Below are positions 56,776 through 64,000 of a stretch of 64,000 nucleotides of DNA, one piece after another. The first letter of the stretch is position 1; each line of letters begins with the position of its first letter. Origin of the DNA: Pseudodesulfovibrio hydrargyri (GTDB taxonomy: Bacteria; Desulfobacterota; Desulfovibrionia; Desulfovibrionales; Desulfovibrionaceae); assembly GCF_001874525.1 (NCBI RefSeq), contig NZ_LKAQ01000004.1, positions 2,323,590-2,387,589 of the forward strand, written 5' to 3'. The notes under the pieces were generated by a model. It saw nothing but the letters and a program-made list of their open reading frames with translations, had not been told where the DNA came from and searched no databases. The position numbers and the translations under genes are program-made.

Positions 56776-57723
56776 TTAGTCAGTTACCGCTCCTGAAGGA
56801 ACGAACGTCATGTTTTTGATTGCACTATGAAATGCGTCCTGAAATGGGTGTGTCTTAAAGTAATATGCAGGATTTGGCTTGAAAGCTTCAGCCATCTTCT
56901 TCACTGCCGTAAGCCCTCCGCAGTTCGCGTTACCGTTCATGGCTCCCATGATGTCTTGTTCAAAGTCTTGGTATTCGTATCCTTGGATACCCAGGTTCTT
57001 CAGGAAGTTCTCGAAATCAAACGCTTGAATTTGCAACTTGCGAAAGACTTCATCTGCCGTGACCTGAGTGGCACCGAACAAGCTGTCAATTCCCAATACG
57101 CGAAACTGTCTCTGCTTGATGGACACTTCGAGGCGCACGAAGACCAGGGCTTCTTTTTCTTTGATGTAGACTTTGCAGCCGACTTGATTGGTGTCACGGA
57201 CGTTGTTGAAGTATTGCGTGGGAGGGTAGTCGTATTCATCCACAGTGAAGAGGTTGCCGGGCTTCTTGAGATTGCCGTGAGAGGCGAGAAAGCTGAACAT
57301 TTCGCCGTTATCACAACCATGAAAATCAAGTGAATACTCAACCTCGGACAACACGTAAGGATAATACATCATTCCAAACATATGGTTGAAAAAATTCTTG
57401 TCTGGATCAACCATTCTGAAAGTCGTCCTGAAGCATTTCGGAACCACTTTGCAGAAAAGCCCGTACCATTTACCCCCGATACTGATCTGCGCCTGAATGT
57501 TGGTGATGGTTGCATCTCCACCATCGGGATAGCTTCTTGTTATTTCAAAGCCATTTTCCTTCAGATAGTCAGAAACGTTTCTTGATGGAAGGTCTATGAA
57601 GCTGATCGAGAACTTTAGGTAGTCGATGCTCGGTTTGATTTCGATGGAGCTGAATTCGAAGTCCATGAATGAATCGGACAGCTCTTGATACTCGGCAAAT
57701 GAATCAGGTTTGTATTTTTTCAT
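56776..57723 (-). CDS. Candidate plasmid-type replication initiator
   Basis: A 315 aa protein. The pattern VLSEVEYSLDFHGCDNGE (about residues 121-138) followed by TNQVGCKVYIKEKEALVFVRLEVSIKQRQF (about 179-208) recalls the Rep_trans/RepSA-type initiators found on rolling-circle plasmids and integrative elements, where a 'RLE' strand and a Tyr-containing catalytic segment occur. I cannot pick the catalytic Tyr with confidence. An unusually AT-rich stretch lies directly upstream. A transposase or relaxase-like alternative is possible. Confidence 0.45.
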   Translation of the reverse strand: MKKYKPDSFAEYQELSDSFMDFEFSSIEIKPSIDYLKFSISFIDLPSRNVSDYLKENGFEITRSYPDGGDATITNIQAQISIGGKWYGLFCKVVPKCFRTTFRMVDPDKNFFNHMFGMMYYPYVLSEVEYSLDFHGCDNGEMFSFLASHGNLKKPGNLFTVDEYDYPPTQYFNNVRDTNQVGCKVYIKEKEALVFVRLEVSIKQRQFRVLGIDSLFGATQVTADEVFRKLQIQAFDFENFLKNLGIQGYEYQDFEQDIMGAMNGNANCGGLTAVKKMAEAFKPNPAYYFKTHPFQDAFHSAIKNMTFVPSGAVTD

Positions 57724-58264
57724 AAGTAAATCCTGTTGAAGTGAAAGATGAATTCGAATTGTTGCTGCTGGATCGGTTTGTCGCGTGACGTAGAAGAACC
57801 AGGAGACACAAATAGAAAAGCTCCCATGGAGCGGGAGCTTTGAGGACCGTTGACGGTGGCGGGAAGATTTGACGGAGTGACTGTTACTAATAAAGACCGC
57901 AGTAACAGATGAAGTGTTGTATATTAGTCAACAATCATAATATTAATAACATTTTTAATGATGAATGATGATAATATTATTTATTATGACTGAATTAGAT
58001 AATGAGTATACCATTTAATGAATTATTAATATTTTAAAATAGTAATTATAATAATATATTGTTTTGAAATTCATCATTTTTTCATTCCGCAAATCACTCC
58101 TCTCAATCAAATGCAACTCGAATGAGGTGTTTCTGAATTCTATTATATCTGTAAATAATTTACTCTTTCTCAAAGAGCCATCAAAGCCAGAAGAATGTCA
58201 TTAAGGATCAATAGATAGAGATATTAAGGGGTAATGGTTCAACCCTTTTGCAGAAGGAGGACGA
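57724..58264. other. Very AT-rich non-coding region, candidate replication origin
   Basis: About 540 bp upstream of the Rep-like gene. From 57895 to about 58110 it is almost entirely A and T with many TAATATTA-like palindromes and short repeats (AATAATATTATTTATTAT and TAATATTTTAAAATA). The left part has CTCCCATGGAGCGGGAG (57820-57836), a nucleation-site-like hairpin. No ORF is credible. It could be an origin or an unstable duplex element. Confidence 0.55.
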
Positions 58265-58402
58265 ATGGTTCGAAGTGTGGTTGCTCATAGAGCGATCATC
58301 ATTAAGATTCTCAAGTCCAAGACAGCCGTTAAAATACTCAAACATTCTGTGAAGACCATAGCGATCATCCTCATCGATGAAGCATTCAGGAAAAAGCGAT
58401 GA
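58265..58402 (+). CDS. Small basic peptide, 45 aa
   Basis: ATG 58265 follows a strong AGAAGGAGGACGA site. The product (MVRSVVAHRAIIIKILKSKT ... DEAFRKKR) is strongly basic with alternating Ile/Lys and no Cys. A second, shorter frame starts at 58399 (overlapping the stop) and contains a hydrophobic LLMGISFFLFLGFL end. They may be a real small gene pair, for example a toxin-like peptide, or chance frames with good ribosome sites. Confidence 0.4.
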   Translation: MVRSVVAHRAIIIKILKSKTAVKILKHSVKTIAIILIDEAFRKKR

Positions 58403-58705
58403 AAGAGTATTTGGAGAAGGAGGTGCTCTTAATGGGCATTTCCTTCTTTTTGTTTCTCGGATTTCTTTAACGGCAAATCCTGCATCATCTGCCTGTGCTT
58501 TTTCGTACCTTCAAATAGATATTAAATCCTAGGTGGTTGAATGCACGTTTTCATAAAAGAAACGTACATTCGAAAGCTGTCCTCAGATTTGGCGAAGGAT
58601 GACAACGGGTTACCCAAGCCAAACAAAAGCTCAGCTCCATCGTGCCGTTTTGAATGGAACAATCTACCATTATTCCAATAAATTCGAACATTCAGGAGGG
58701 AACAA

Positions 58706-59260
58706 ATGAAGGTGCAGCCTTTTACCAATTTGAAGGACATCAGAAACATCAAGAAGCTGCTCAGATCAAAGCCCAGGGATTTGTTGCTTTTCACAATGGG
58801 AATCAACGCGGGCCTGAGAAGCATCGATCTATTGCGGCTCCGTGTGAGTGATCTGGAAGGCAAGAAGATCGGTGATCGCATCACAGTTCGCGAATCAAAG
58901 ACCAACAAGGAAAATGTGGTCATAGTGAACAAAGAGATCGCCGACTGTTTCAAGTTCTACATGGATGAACTTGAACCGGAAACAGATCAGTATCTTTTCC
59001 CAAGTCGAAAGGGTTTTAACCCGATCACAACTTACCGAGTGACTGGCTTAGTGAAAGAATGGGCTTCATCGCTCAATATCTCAGGTAATTTTGGGGCGCA
59101 TAGCCTCAGGAAGACGTTCTGCTATGTCCAGAGGATCCACTATGGCACCCCATGGGAGGTGTTGTGCCAGCGGCTCAACCATGCAACGCCCTCAATAACA
59201 AGGCGATACTTGGGAATCCAGGCCGAGGAGGTCGAGGAAATCCTACTCAATACGATCTAG
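58706..59260 (+). CDS. Tyrosine recombinase catalytic domain, N-terminal domain missing
   Basis: A 184 aa XerC/D-like catalytic domain. Catalytic residues are visible: Arg in INAGLRSIDLLRL (about residue 38), Lys in ESKTNKEN, HSLRKTF (about 132-138, the H-x-x-R box), His in LNHATPSITRRYLG and the nucleophile Tyr in that segment. It starts almost directly with the catalytic domain and lacks the arm- or core-binding N-terminal domain of integrases. ATG 58706 has an AGGAGG site. A terminator separates it from the next recombinase. Standalone domains of this size occur in integron-like or XerH-like small recombinases. Confidence 0.85.
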   Translation: MKVQPFTNLKDIRNIKKLLRSKPRDLLLFTMGINAGLRSIDLLRLRVSDLEGKKIGDRITVRESKTNKENVVIVNKEIADCFKFYMDELEPETDQYLFPSRKGFNPITTYRVTGLVKEWASSLNISGNFGAHSLRKTFCYVQRIHYGTPWEVLCQRLNHATPSITRRYLGIQAEEVEEILLNTI

Positions 59261-59276
59261 ATTGCTGAACCCTGAC

Positions 59277-59320
59277 GGGACCTTGGCGAAGCTCTATGCC
59301 GAGGTCCCTTTCCTTTTTTT
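59277..59320 (+). terminator. Terminator after the small recombinase
   Basis: GGGACCTTGGC and GCCGAGGTCCC pair across a loop of 10 bases, followed by TTTCC and seven T. Confidence 0.9.
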
Positions 59321-59333
59321 ACACTGTTATATA

Positions 59334-59364
59334 GACTCACCGACAATGCTCGGTGATGGGAGTC
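59334..59364 (+). promoter_or_regulatory. Inverted repeat before the integrase
   Basis: GACTC ... GAGTC enclosing CACCGA ... TCGGTG forms a nested palindrome immediately upstream of the integrase ATG. It could be an operator or an attachment-site core. Confidence 0.45.
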
Positions 59365-59368
59365 GAGC

Positions 59369-60508
59369 ATGAGCGTACACAAGCGTGGAAACAGTTATTT
59401 TGTCCGCTATCGGGATGCGGCTGGAAAGCAGCGGAACAAGCACTTCGGGGTAGGGCTGCGCGGTAAGGATAAGGCAGAGGTGTTTGACCTTGAAGTCAAG
59501 CTTGCCAAAAAGAAAAGAAAATCAGCTATTCTTATTTCGGGATCAGCGATGTACTTAGAAGAATTATTTGAATTATATATCAAAGATTATGTCCTGCGTG
59601 GTCAAAGTAAGAAGCAGGCAGAATCTTTAAAATCTCATTTTAAGAAGAAAGTCTTTTTGCATCTTCCAAGTAAGCCTGTCGATGAACTGACATATAAGCA
59701 TGTGATGGATTTTATTGAGCGCTATCCGAATAAATCACAGTCAACAATAAACAATTGGCTGGCGTATCTAAGCTCCGTGTTCAATTTTGGAATTCGTCAT
59801 GGGTATATGGAAGTAAATCCATTACAGCATTGGAAAAAGAAAAAAGTCCCTCCCAGGAGGTTTGAGATAAACCTTGATGAGCTTGGTAAGCTTCTCAAGC
59901 ATTCGCCACCACACCTCAAGCTGGCAATCCTGGTTACGTATTATACAGGTGTTAGACCTGGAGTAACTGAATTGTTTGCAATGAAGTGGGATGATGTCGA
60001 TTTCGAGCGGGATGAAATACGGATATTTCGCAGTAAGACAAACAACTACGGGGTAATCCCGATCTCCCAAGCTTTGCGTCCAATCCTCAAAAGGGCAAAG
60101 AGGAAAGCTAAGACTGATCATGTCATTGAACGTAATGGGAAGCCCATTAACCGAGTTACTACTTCCTTGCAGAATGCTTTAAAGAAAGCTGGGATCACTA
60201 AGCCGTTTCGGATGTATGATCTTCGACACATGCATGCGACTTACTCTGGCGCATCGGGAGGTGATCCAGCGGCGATAGCATCAATTCTTGGGCACAGTGA
60301 TATTTCAACGACAACAAGAGTTTATTTTCAGCCTCTTGAGGAAGCGAAGCGAAAATCTGTTGAGGCTGTCCCTAGGGTTCGTGAGGATGGTGATACTGTT
60401 AGTAAACATCAGGAACGTAAAGCGAAGATGGCTGGGGCCTCTCAGCGTAAGAAGAAAAAGAAGAAGTTTAAGATTAAAGATATCGGCTATATAGGCGGTG
60501 ATGGGTAG
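59369..60508 (+). CDS. Phage-type tyrosine integrase
   Basis: A 379 aa full-length integrase. An N-terminal arm-binding region (MSVHKRGNSYFVRYRDAAGK) and core-binding SAM-like domain (about 60-160, ELFELYIKDYVLRGQSKKQAE) precede the catalytic domain, with Arg in YYTGVRPGVTELFAM, LRHMHATYSG (H-x-x-A-T variant of HxxR) and LGHSDISTTTRVY carrying the nucleophile Tyr. The C-terminus is a Lys-rich tail (RKKKKKKFKIKD). ATG 59369 with GGAG upstream. Likely the integration enzyme of this element. Confidence 0.92.
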   Translation: MSVHKRGNSYFVRYRDAAGKQRNKHFGVGLRGKDKAEVFDLEVKLAKKKRKSAILISGSAMYLEELFELYIKDYVLRGQSKKQAESLKSHFKKKVFLHLPSKPVDELTYKHVMDFIERYPNKSQSTINNWLAYLSSVFNFGIRHGYMEVNPLQHWKKKKVPPRRFEINLDELGKLLKHSPPHLKLAILVTYYTGVRPGVTELFAMKWDDVDFERDEIRIFRSKTNNYGVIPISQALRPILKRAKRKAKTDHVIERNGKPINRVTTSLQNALKKAGITKPFRMYDLRHMHATYSGASGGDPAAIASILGHSDISTTTRVYFQPLEEAKRKSVEAVPRVREDGDTVSKHQERKAKMAGASQRKKKKKKFKIKDIGYIGGDG

Positions 60509-60538
60509 CGCTATAATATTTAACAGGTTGGAGTTGTT

Positions 60539-60808
60539 ATGGCATTTTTCCTTCCGTGGCTTGCTGTTGGAGTTGGTGGTTCTCTCTTTGGTTGGGGTTT
60601 ACATCAACTGATCACTAAGAACGATTCTGCTGATGAAGTCTTTTCCAAAGTAATTTCGGTCTTGCCTGAAAAGTTGGCTGAATATGTTGAGTCTGTCGAA
60701 GAGTTGCCTGATGGGACTCGGCGTATTGTTTTTAGAAAGGATACTCCTGAAGAGGTGCAAAAGGAGATCGAGGATAACTTGAGCTTTGAAGAGGACCAAA
60801 GCGAGTAG
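60539..60808 (+). CDS. Small membrane protein upstream of the nuclease/cyclase pair
   Basis: An 89 aa protein with one N-terminal membrane helix (about residues 3-25, FFLPWLAVGVGGSLFGWGLH) and an acidic tail (about 60-89, PDGTRRIVFRKDTPEEVQKE). ATG 60539 has a TTGGAG site. It lies six bases from the next gene and 30 bp after the integrase, so it may belong to a three-gene unit with the nuclease-like and cyclase-like genes. No family known. Confidence 0.65.
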   Translation: MAFFLPWLAVGVGGSLFGWGLHQLITKNDSADEVFSKVISVLPEKLAEYVESVEELPDGTRRIVFRKDTPEEVQKEIEDNLSFEEDQSE

Positions 60809-60814
60809 CCTGGG

Positions 60815-61519
60815 ATGAGTATGAAAAAGCTCTCCTCATTCTATGTACCAAGCAAAGGCCCCGACGATTGGCGGCAGTTTCTTGCTGATCCTGTCAAACA
60901 ATGGAAGACGGGCTACTCCGCTAAAGAACTGGCTTATAGCTGGGAAATGTCAAAAGGCTTTCCGGCTGAAATTCAAGCTGTTTTGAATACACAGTCGGTA
61001 TTTCAGAATCTTGAAATACTGTTTGCCGTTCCAGAATACCAAGTTTCCTTGCCGGGTGGGAGCAGGCCCTCTCAGAATGACCTTTTCGTGATGGCTAGAA
61101 ATGATGATGAGCTTGTCGTCATTATGATTGAAGGGAAAGCATATGAGTCATTTGGTCCAACTCTCGGAGAGTGGAGAGCCAATGGATCAGAGGGCAAGCT
61201 GAGGCGGTTGGCATACCTACAGGAAGTGTTGCAACTAGACGGAGTTCTTGCTGACGAAGTTCGGTATCAGCTCCTACATCGGACCGCTTCGCCTCTTATC
61301 GTGGCAGAGCAATTTCATGCGACCAGTGCGATCATGTTGGTCCATTCGTTTTCAGAGGAAAATGAATGGTTCAATGACTACTCGGCGTTCTTGGATTTGT
61401 ATGGAGTTCAAGCGCAGATGGGCGTTCTTCAAGAAGCCTTCCGAGGTTCAAACGTGAAGCTATATTGTGGTTGGGCCAAGGGAGTTTCAAAGGTGATGAG
61501 TATTGAAGGTGAAAAGTGA
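60815..61519 (+). CDS. PD-(D/E)xK-like nuclease-fold protein
   Basis: A 234 aa protein. PSQNDLFVMARNDDELVVIMIEGKAYESFG (start about residue 85) holds Asp89, then Glu106-Gly-Lys108, a PD-(D/E)xK arrangement. The preceding KELAYSWEMSKGFPAEIQ segment and the following AEQFHATSAIMLVHSFSEEN are conserved-looking. The gene is coupled to the next one by a GTGA overlap. In immunity modules such a nuclease fold could be the effector activated by a nucleotide signal, but no cyclic-nucleotide-binding domain is seen. ATG 60815. Confidence 0.7.
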   Translation: MSMKKLSSFYVPSKGPDDWRQFLADPVKQWKTGYSAKELAYSWEMSKGFPAEIQAVLNTQSVFQNLEILFAVPEYQVSLPGGSRPSQNDLFVMARNDDELVVIMIEGKAYESFGPTLGEWRANGSEGKLRRLAYLQEVLQLDGVLADEVRYQLLHRTASPLIVAEQFHATSAIMLVHSFSEENEWFNDYSAFLDLYGVQAQMGVLQEAFRGSNVKLYCGWAKGVSKVMSIEGEK

Positions 61520-62430
61520 AAAATCGAGCTGTAGCTTATCTAGATATTATTGGGTTTGGTGCTTTGACAAACAAAAGTGTCCAAGTCGAAGAACATCCGT
61601 TTCTCCGTGGTAAATGCGACAATAAAAATCTGATGCTTTCAATCGAACTGGTCAAAAAATATCGCAAGATAGTTCAAGAAGTTTCTCGCAAATATCGTTT
61701 GGGCTACTCGCTTTTGTCAGACTCCGCGTTTCTGTGGACACAAAAAGCAGATGACATGCTTTATGCCCTGCCGGATTTAATGTGGCGATTACTATCTGTA
61801 GGCATTTTGTGTCGTGGCGGATTATCCTATGGTGAGACTGTATGTGAGAATAAAAAGAGTCAAAGCAGTAAGTTTTTAGTTGGTGATGCTGTAACGCGAG
61901 CTGTTAAGTTAGAAGCAAGTGGAAAGGGCGCGCGGATATTTATGGATACCGACTTTCCTTCAGAGATTACAGGGTACTGCTTTGGAAGGAAGAAAGTCTT
62001 TTGCCCATTAACTCTGTGCACCGACTTTAGCGTTATCGATGAGTTTAAGTGGTATCGGTTGGCTGGCAGGCGAGGGATGGATTGTAGTGATGGTTGCGGA
62101 GAGTGTGCACGATCCCTTACTGCAAAATTGTCTCTGGCGGTTATTCGATTACGTTGGTCACCTCTTTTTGCATGGAATGCAGTATCAAAAGAAGGACGTG
62201 TTCAACTTGGCGCGACTACACATGTTTTGTCCGAAACTTTGGACAATTTCCTTCAAGGAGAATCGTTTAGTGTTAGCTCCGATTGTTTTCAAGCAATGAG
62301 TCCTGATCGGAGAAGAGGGATGGTAAAACGAGTTTATAGTATTTATAAAAAGCACGTACCTGATTTTACCGCTTTTGTAGATTTTCCCGATTATACGGAG
62401 AGAAGTATGATGAGTTTAGTAGAAGGCTAG
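61516..62430 (+). CDS. Class III nucleotide cyclase-like protein (Pycsar PycC-like)
   Basis: A 304 aa protein. The N-terminal 150 residues carry landmarks of class III cyclase domains: AVAYLDIIGFGAL (metal-binding Asp10), YSLLSDSAFLWTQ (second Asp69), CRGGLSYGETV (Arg100 region) and FLVGDAVTRAVKLEASGKGARIFMD (about 120-144). These features fit PycC uridylate/cytidylate cyclases of Pycsar. The C-terminal half is unrecognised and contains a Cys-rich patch (GMDCSDGCGECARS). It starts at GTG 61516 overlapping the stop of the nuclease-like gene. The typical Pycsar effectors (TIR or TM with a cNMP domain) are not adjacent, so the partner would be new. Confidence 0.65.
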   Translation: MKNRAVAYLDIIGFGALTNKSVQVEEHPFLRGKCDNKNLMLSIELVKKYRKIVQEVSRKYRLGYSLLSDSAFLWTQKADDMLYALPDLMWRLLSVGILCRGGLSYGETVCENKKSQSSKFLVGDAVTRAVKLEASGKGARIFMDTDFPSEITGYCFGRKKVFCPLTLCTDFSVIDEFKWYRLAGRRGMDCSDGCGECARSLTAKLSLAVIRLRWSPLFAWNAVSKEGRVQLGATTHVLSETLDNFLQGESFSVSSDCFQAMSPDRRRGMVKRVYSIYKKHVPDFTAFVDFPDYTERSMMSLVEG

Positions 62431-62497
62431 TTTAAGGATATGCATAATGGTAGAGCGTATGGCTCAATGATAAGCGGTTTGTTTATTTAAGTTTTTT

Positions 62498-63580
62498 ATG
62501 ACGAACAAAGTCCTTACCCGTGAAGAGTTATACGAGTTGGTATGGGAGAAGCCTACCAGCCAGTTAGCAAAGGACTTCAACATATCGGACAGTGCTATTG
62601 CTAAATGGTGCCGTAAGATGGAGGTCCCAAAGCCACCGAGAGGGTATTGGGCCAAGAAGAAGTCTTACGCAAAAGTTAAGAAGACACCTTTGAAGCCTCT
62701 TTCGCTGAAAGGAGTTTCTTTAGTTCAATACAATCCAGCCCCGCCTGTTCCTAAAAAAGAAAAGTTTCATGTTGAGGTCCCAGACGATATCAAGATCGTG
62801 AAAGGTTCTCTTCGTTCTCAGCACCCTCTTGTTCGTGAAGCGAAGGCGATGTTTAAAAAGGCAAAGCCTGATCGTCTGCGTAATGTGTATGATCTTAGGT
62901 ATAAAGAGGTTTTGGATATTCAAGTCTCACCAGCGTCCCTGGATCGTGCGTTACTGTTTTTTGATTCTTTGTTGAAAACGGTAGAGCGTATGGGAGCTGA
63001 AGTGAGATTTGTAAAAGATTACCAATGGGTCAAGACTGTTATCTCTTTTAAAGAGTCAGCTATCCAGGTTGGTATTTATGAGACAGGAAAAAGGTCCCAA
63101 ACTCCAGAGCCAGTTCATGGAGAGAATTCGTTTCTAGGCTATGATCGGTATCAGTTTACACCAACGGGTTACTTCTCATTTAGAATTCACAATGCTTATT
63201 ACAGAGTAAAAGGCGAGTGGAAAGAAAATGCAAAGACCAAATTAGATGGTCATTTTAAATCAATATTGCAGGAGTTTTATCGTTTCAATGAGGCCATAAA
63301 ACAGGAAGCAATAAAGGCTAGAGAAGAAGCTAGGCTGCGAGAAATTCGGAGACAAGAAGAACAGCGCAGGCTTGCTGAGATTGAAAAGGAGAAGCGTTTA
63401 CTGAAAACTGCCGAGGAGTGGGATGTTTTTGCAAAACTTGAGGCTTTCCTCGATGCGGTTGAAAGTACATATCCCGACAACCCAAAGGCAAAAGAGTATG
63501 TGCAATGGGGGAGAGGAGTCGCAGAGAAGGTTGACCCGATCAAGAAATTGAAAAAGCAATTTGATGACGAATCAGAATAG
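62498..63580 (+). CDS. Protein with N-terminal HTH-like motif and coiled coil
   Basis: A 360 aa protein. The N-terminus (LTREELYELVWEKPTSQLAKDF, then SDSAIAKWCRKMEVPKPPRGYWAKKK) is a helix-turn-helix followed by a Pro/Arg segment that I have seen in regulator-like proteins of mobile elements; function of those is unknown. The middle is mixed, and about 255-300 is a strongly charged coiled coil (REEARLREIRRQEEQRRLAE). ATG 62498 has no obvious ribosome site. It lies next to the cyclase cluster, 67 bp downstream. Confidence 0.6.
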   Translation: MTNKVLTREELYELVWEKPTSQLAKDFNISDSAIAKWCRKMEVPKPPRGYWAKKKSYAKVKKTPLKPLSLKGVSLVQYNPAPPVPKKEKFHVEVPDDIKIVKGSLRSQHPLVREAKAMFKKAKPDRLRNVYDLRYKEVLDIQVSPASLDRALLFFDSLLKTVERMGAEVRFVKDYQWVKTVISFKESAIQVGIYETGKRSQTPEPVHGENSFLGYDRYQFTPTGYFSFRIHNAYYRVKGEWKENAKTKLDGHFKSILQEFYRFNEAIKQEAIKAREEARLREIRRQEEQRRLAEIEKEKRLLKTAEEWDVFAKLEAFLDAVESTYPDNPKAKEYVQWGRGVAEKVDPIKKLKKQFDDESE

Positions 63581-63582
63581 CA

Positions 63583-64000
63583 CTAGGAAATATCCTGTAA
63601 AGCCTGAATAACACTCGCCCCCAATTGGCGGGTGTTTTTCGTATTGCCATTTATATTGGTCAGATCAACTCCTATCTCTTTGGCGATCTTTCTCATCGTT
63701 GGTTTTACCGGCGAGATGCTTTCAGAACCTTTTAGTATTTCAAATGAGCCGGTTTCTGCTTCTCGTACAGTGTATTCACCATGCTGAACTTCGTTGACGT
63801 ATTTGATGGGCTTTGAGCTGTCAGGCGTTGGTGCCAGCTTACTCATCGGGAGAGTGTAATGACCTTTTGATTCCCGCATGAGTTCGAGAGCTTCTTCTTT
63901 TTTCGCATCCAAGAGGAGCTGAATTTCCATCTCGTCAGTGTCGATCTTTAGAGCAATAATCCAGTCTACTTGATCTAACGTATTGGGGTTGAAACTGAAG
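63583..64000 (-). CDS. Partial hypothetical protein running off the right edge
   Basis: The frame from the stop at 63583 stays open to base 64000, so the start is outside the window; the ATG at 63930 need not be the start. Residues before that ATG (FSFNPNTLDQVDWIIALKID) are protein-like. The C-terminal part (PVKPTMRKIAKEIGVDLTN, GNTKNTRQLGASVIQALQD) resembles the tail of small regulator-like proteins with a basic helix. It is convergent with the preceding gene; no family is recognised. Confidence 0.6.
   Translation of the reverse strand, partial: FSFNPNTLDQVDWIIALKIDTDEMEIQLLLDAKKEEALELMRESKGHYTLPMSKLAPTPDSSKPIKYVNEVQHGEYTVREAETGSFEILKGSESISPVKPTMRKIAKEIGVDLTNINGNTKNTRQLGASVIQALQDIS

Larger units (their letters stand above)
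40105..64000. mobile_element. Accessory genomic island (right end outside the window)
   Basis: From about 40105 the sequence is clearly AT-richer than the preceding core. Genes switch to restriction-modification, XRE, Rep-like, two tyrosine recombinases, many unknown reading frames and a free-standing flagellin. No conjugation or phage structural genes were recognised, so the element could be a mosaic of several insertions. The right boundary is not reached. Confidence 0.75.

Overview
The window reads as a chromosome of a GC-rich sulfate-reducing bacterium of the Desulfovibrionaceae, possibly Pseudodesulfovibrio. The clues are high-GC core genes, a CcmE with a Cys-type heme-binding motif (CxxxY), IorAB indolepyruvate oxidoreductase next to a sigma-54 activator, a DUF115/Maf-like protein, a cysteine synthase fused to a CysRS-like module, and a flagellin ending of the kind I associate with Desulfovibrio. 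The genus is inferred from gene content; no rRNA or tRNA was seen.

Core region, about 1-40,100: lipid A and envelope genes come first (lpxB, a Gfo/Idh/MocA oxidoreductase, a frameshifted two-BON lipoprotein gene, a GT39 glycosyltransferase, a PAP2 phosphatase), then a Maf/DUF115 protein and the CysK-CysRS-like fusion. An AT-rich islet with a DnaB C-terminal-domain-only helicase interrupts this stretch. Then follow msrAB with a Fur-box-like palindrome, a TPR-iorA-iorB-sigma-54 activator operon, proA, nadD, a heptosyltransferase-like gene and a CNNM/CBS protein. A cytochrome c maturation run (ccmE-F-A-B-C-D-TPR) is followed by a branched-chain amino acid ABC transporter (livKHMGF), guaB-guaA, and tatB-tatC-hisB-lipoprotein.

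Accessory region, about 40,105-64,000 and beyond the right edge: base composition drops to clearly AT-richer, annotation becomes sparse, and recombination, replication-like and defence-like genes appear. It holds an HNH nuclease-like gene with a coiled-coil membrane protein; a five-gene operon of N4-cytosine-type methyltransferase, BglII-like restriction enzyme, ParB-fold protein, SNF2 helicase and DUF3883 nuclease-like protein; a HEPN-like RNxLVH protein; a DUF6573-like and an XRE gene; and an orphan flagellin whose variable region looks like a LamG (concanavalin-type) domain. Further right are plasmid-type genes including a TGT/DpdA-like TIM-barrel candidate, a Rep-like gene beside a very AT-rich non-coding stretch, two tandem tyrosine recombinases, and a three-gene cluster of membrane protein, PD-(D/E)xK-like nuclease and class III nucleotide cyclase-like protein that recalls Pycsar immunity.

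The best candidates for undescribed biology are the five-gene restriction-associated operon (41,812-47,253), the cyclase cluster (60,539-62,430), the LamG flagellin (49,419-50,945), the TGT-like protein (54,909-55,841) and the degenerate CysRS module fused to cysteine synthase (7,837-10,116). All family assignments come from reading motifs by eye; no database search was run.
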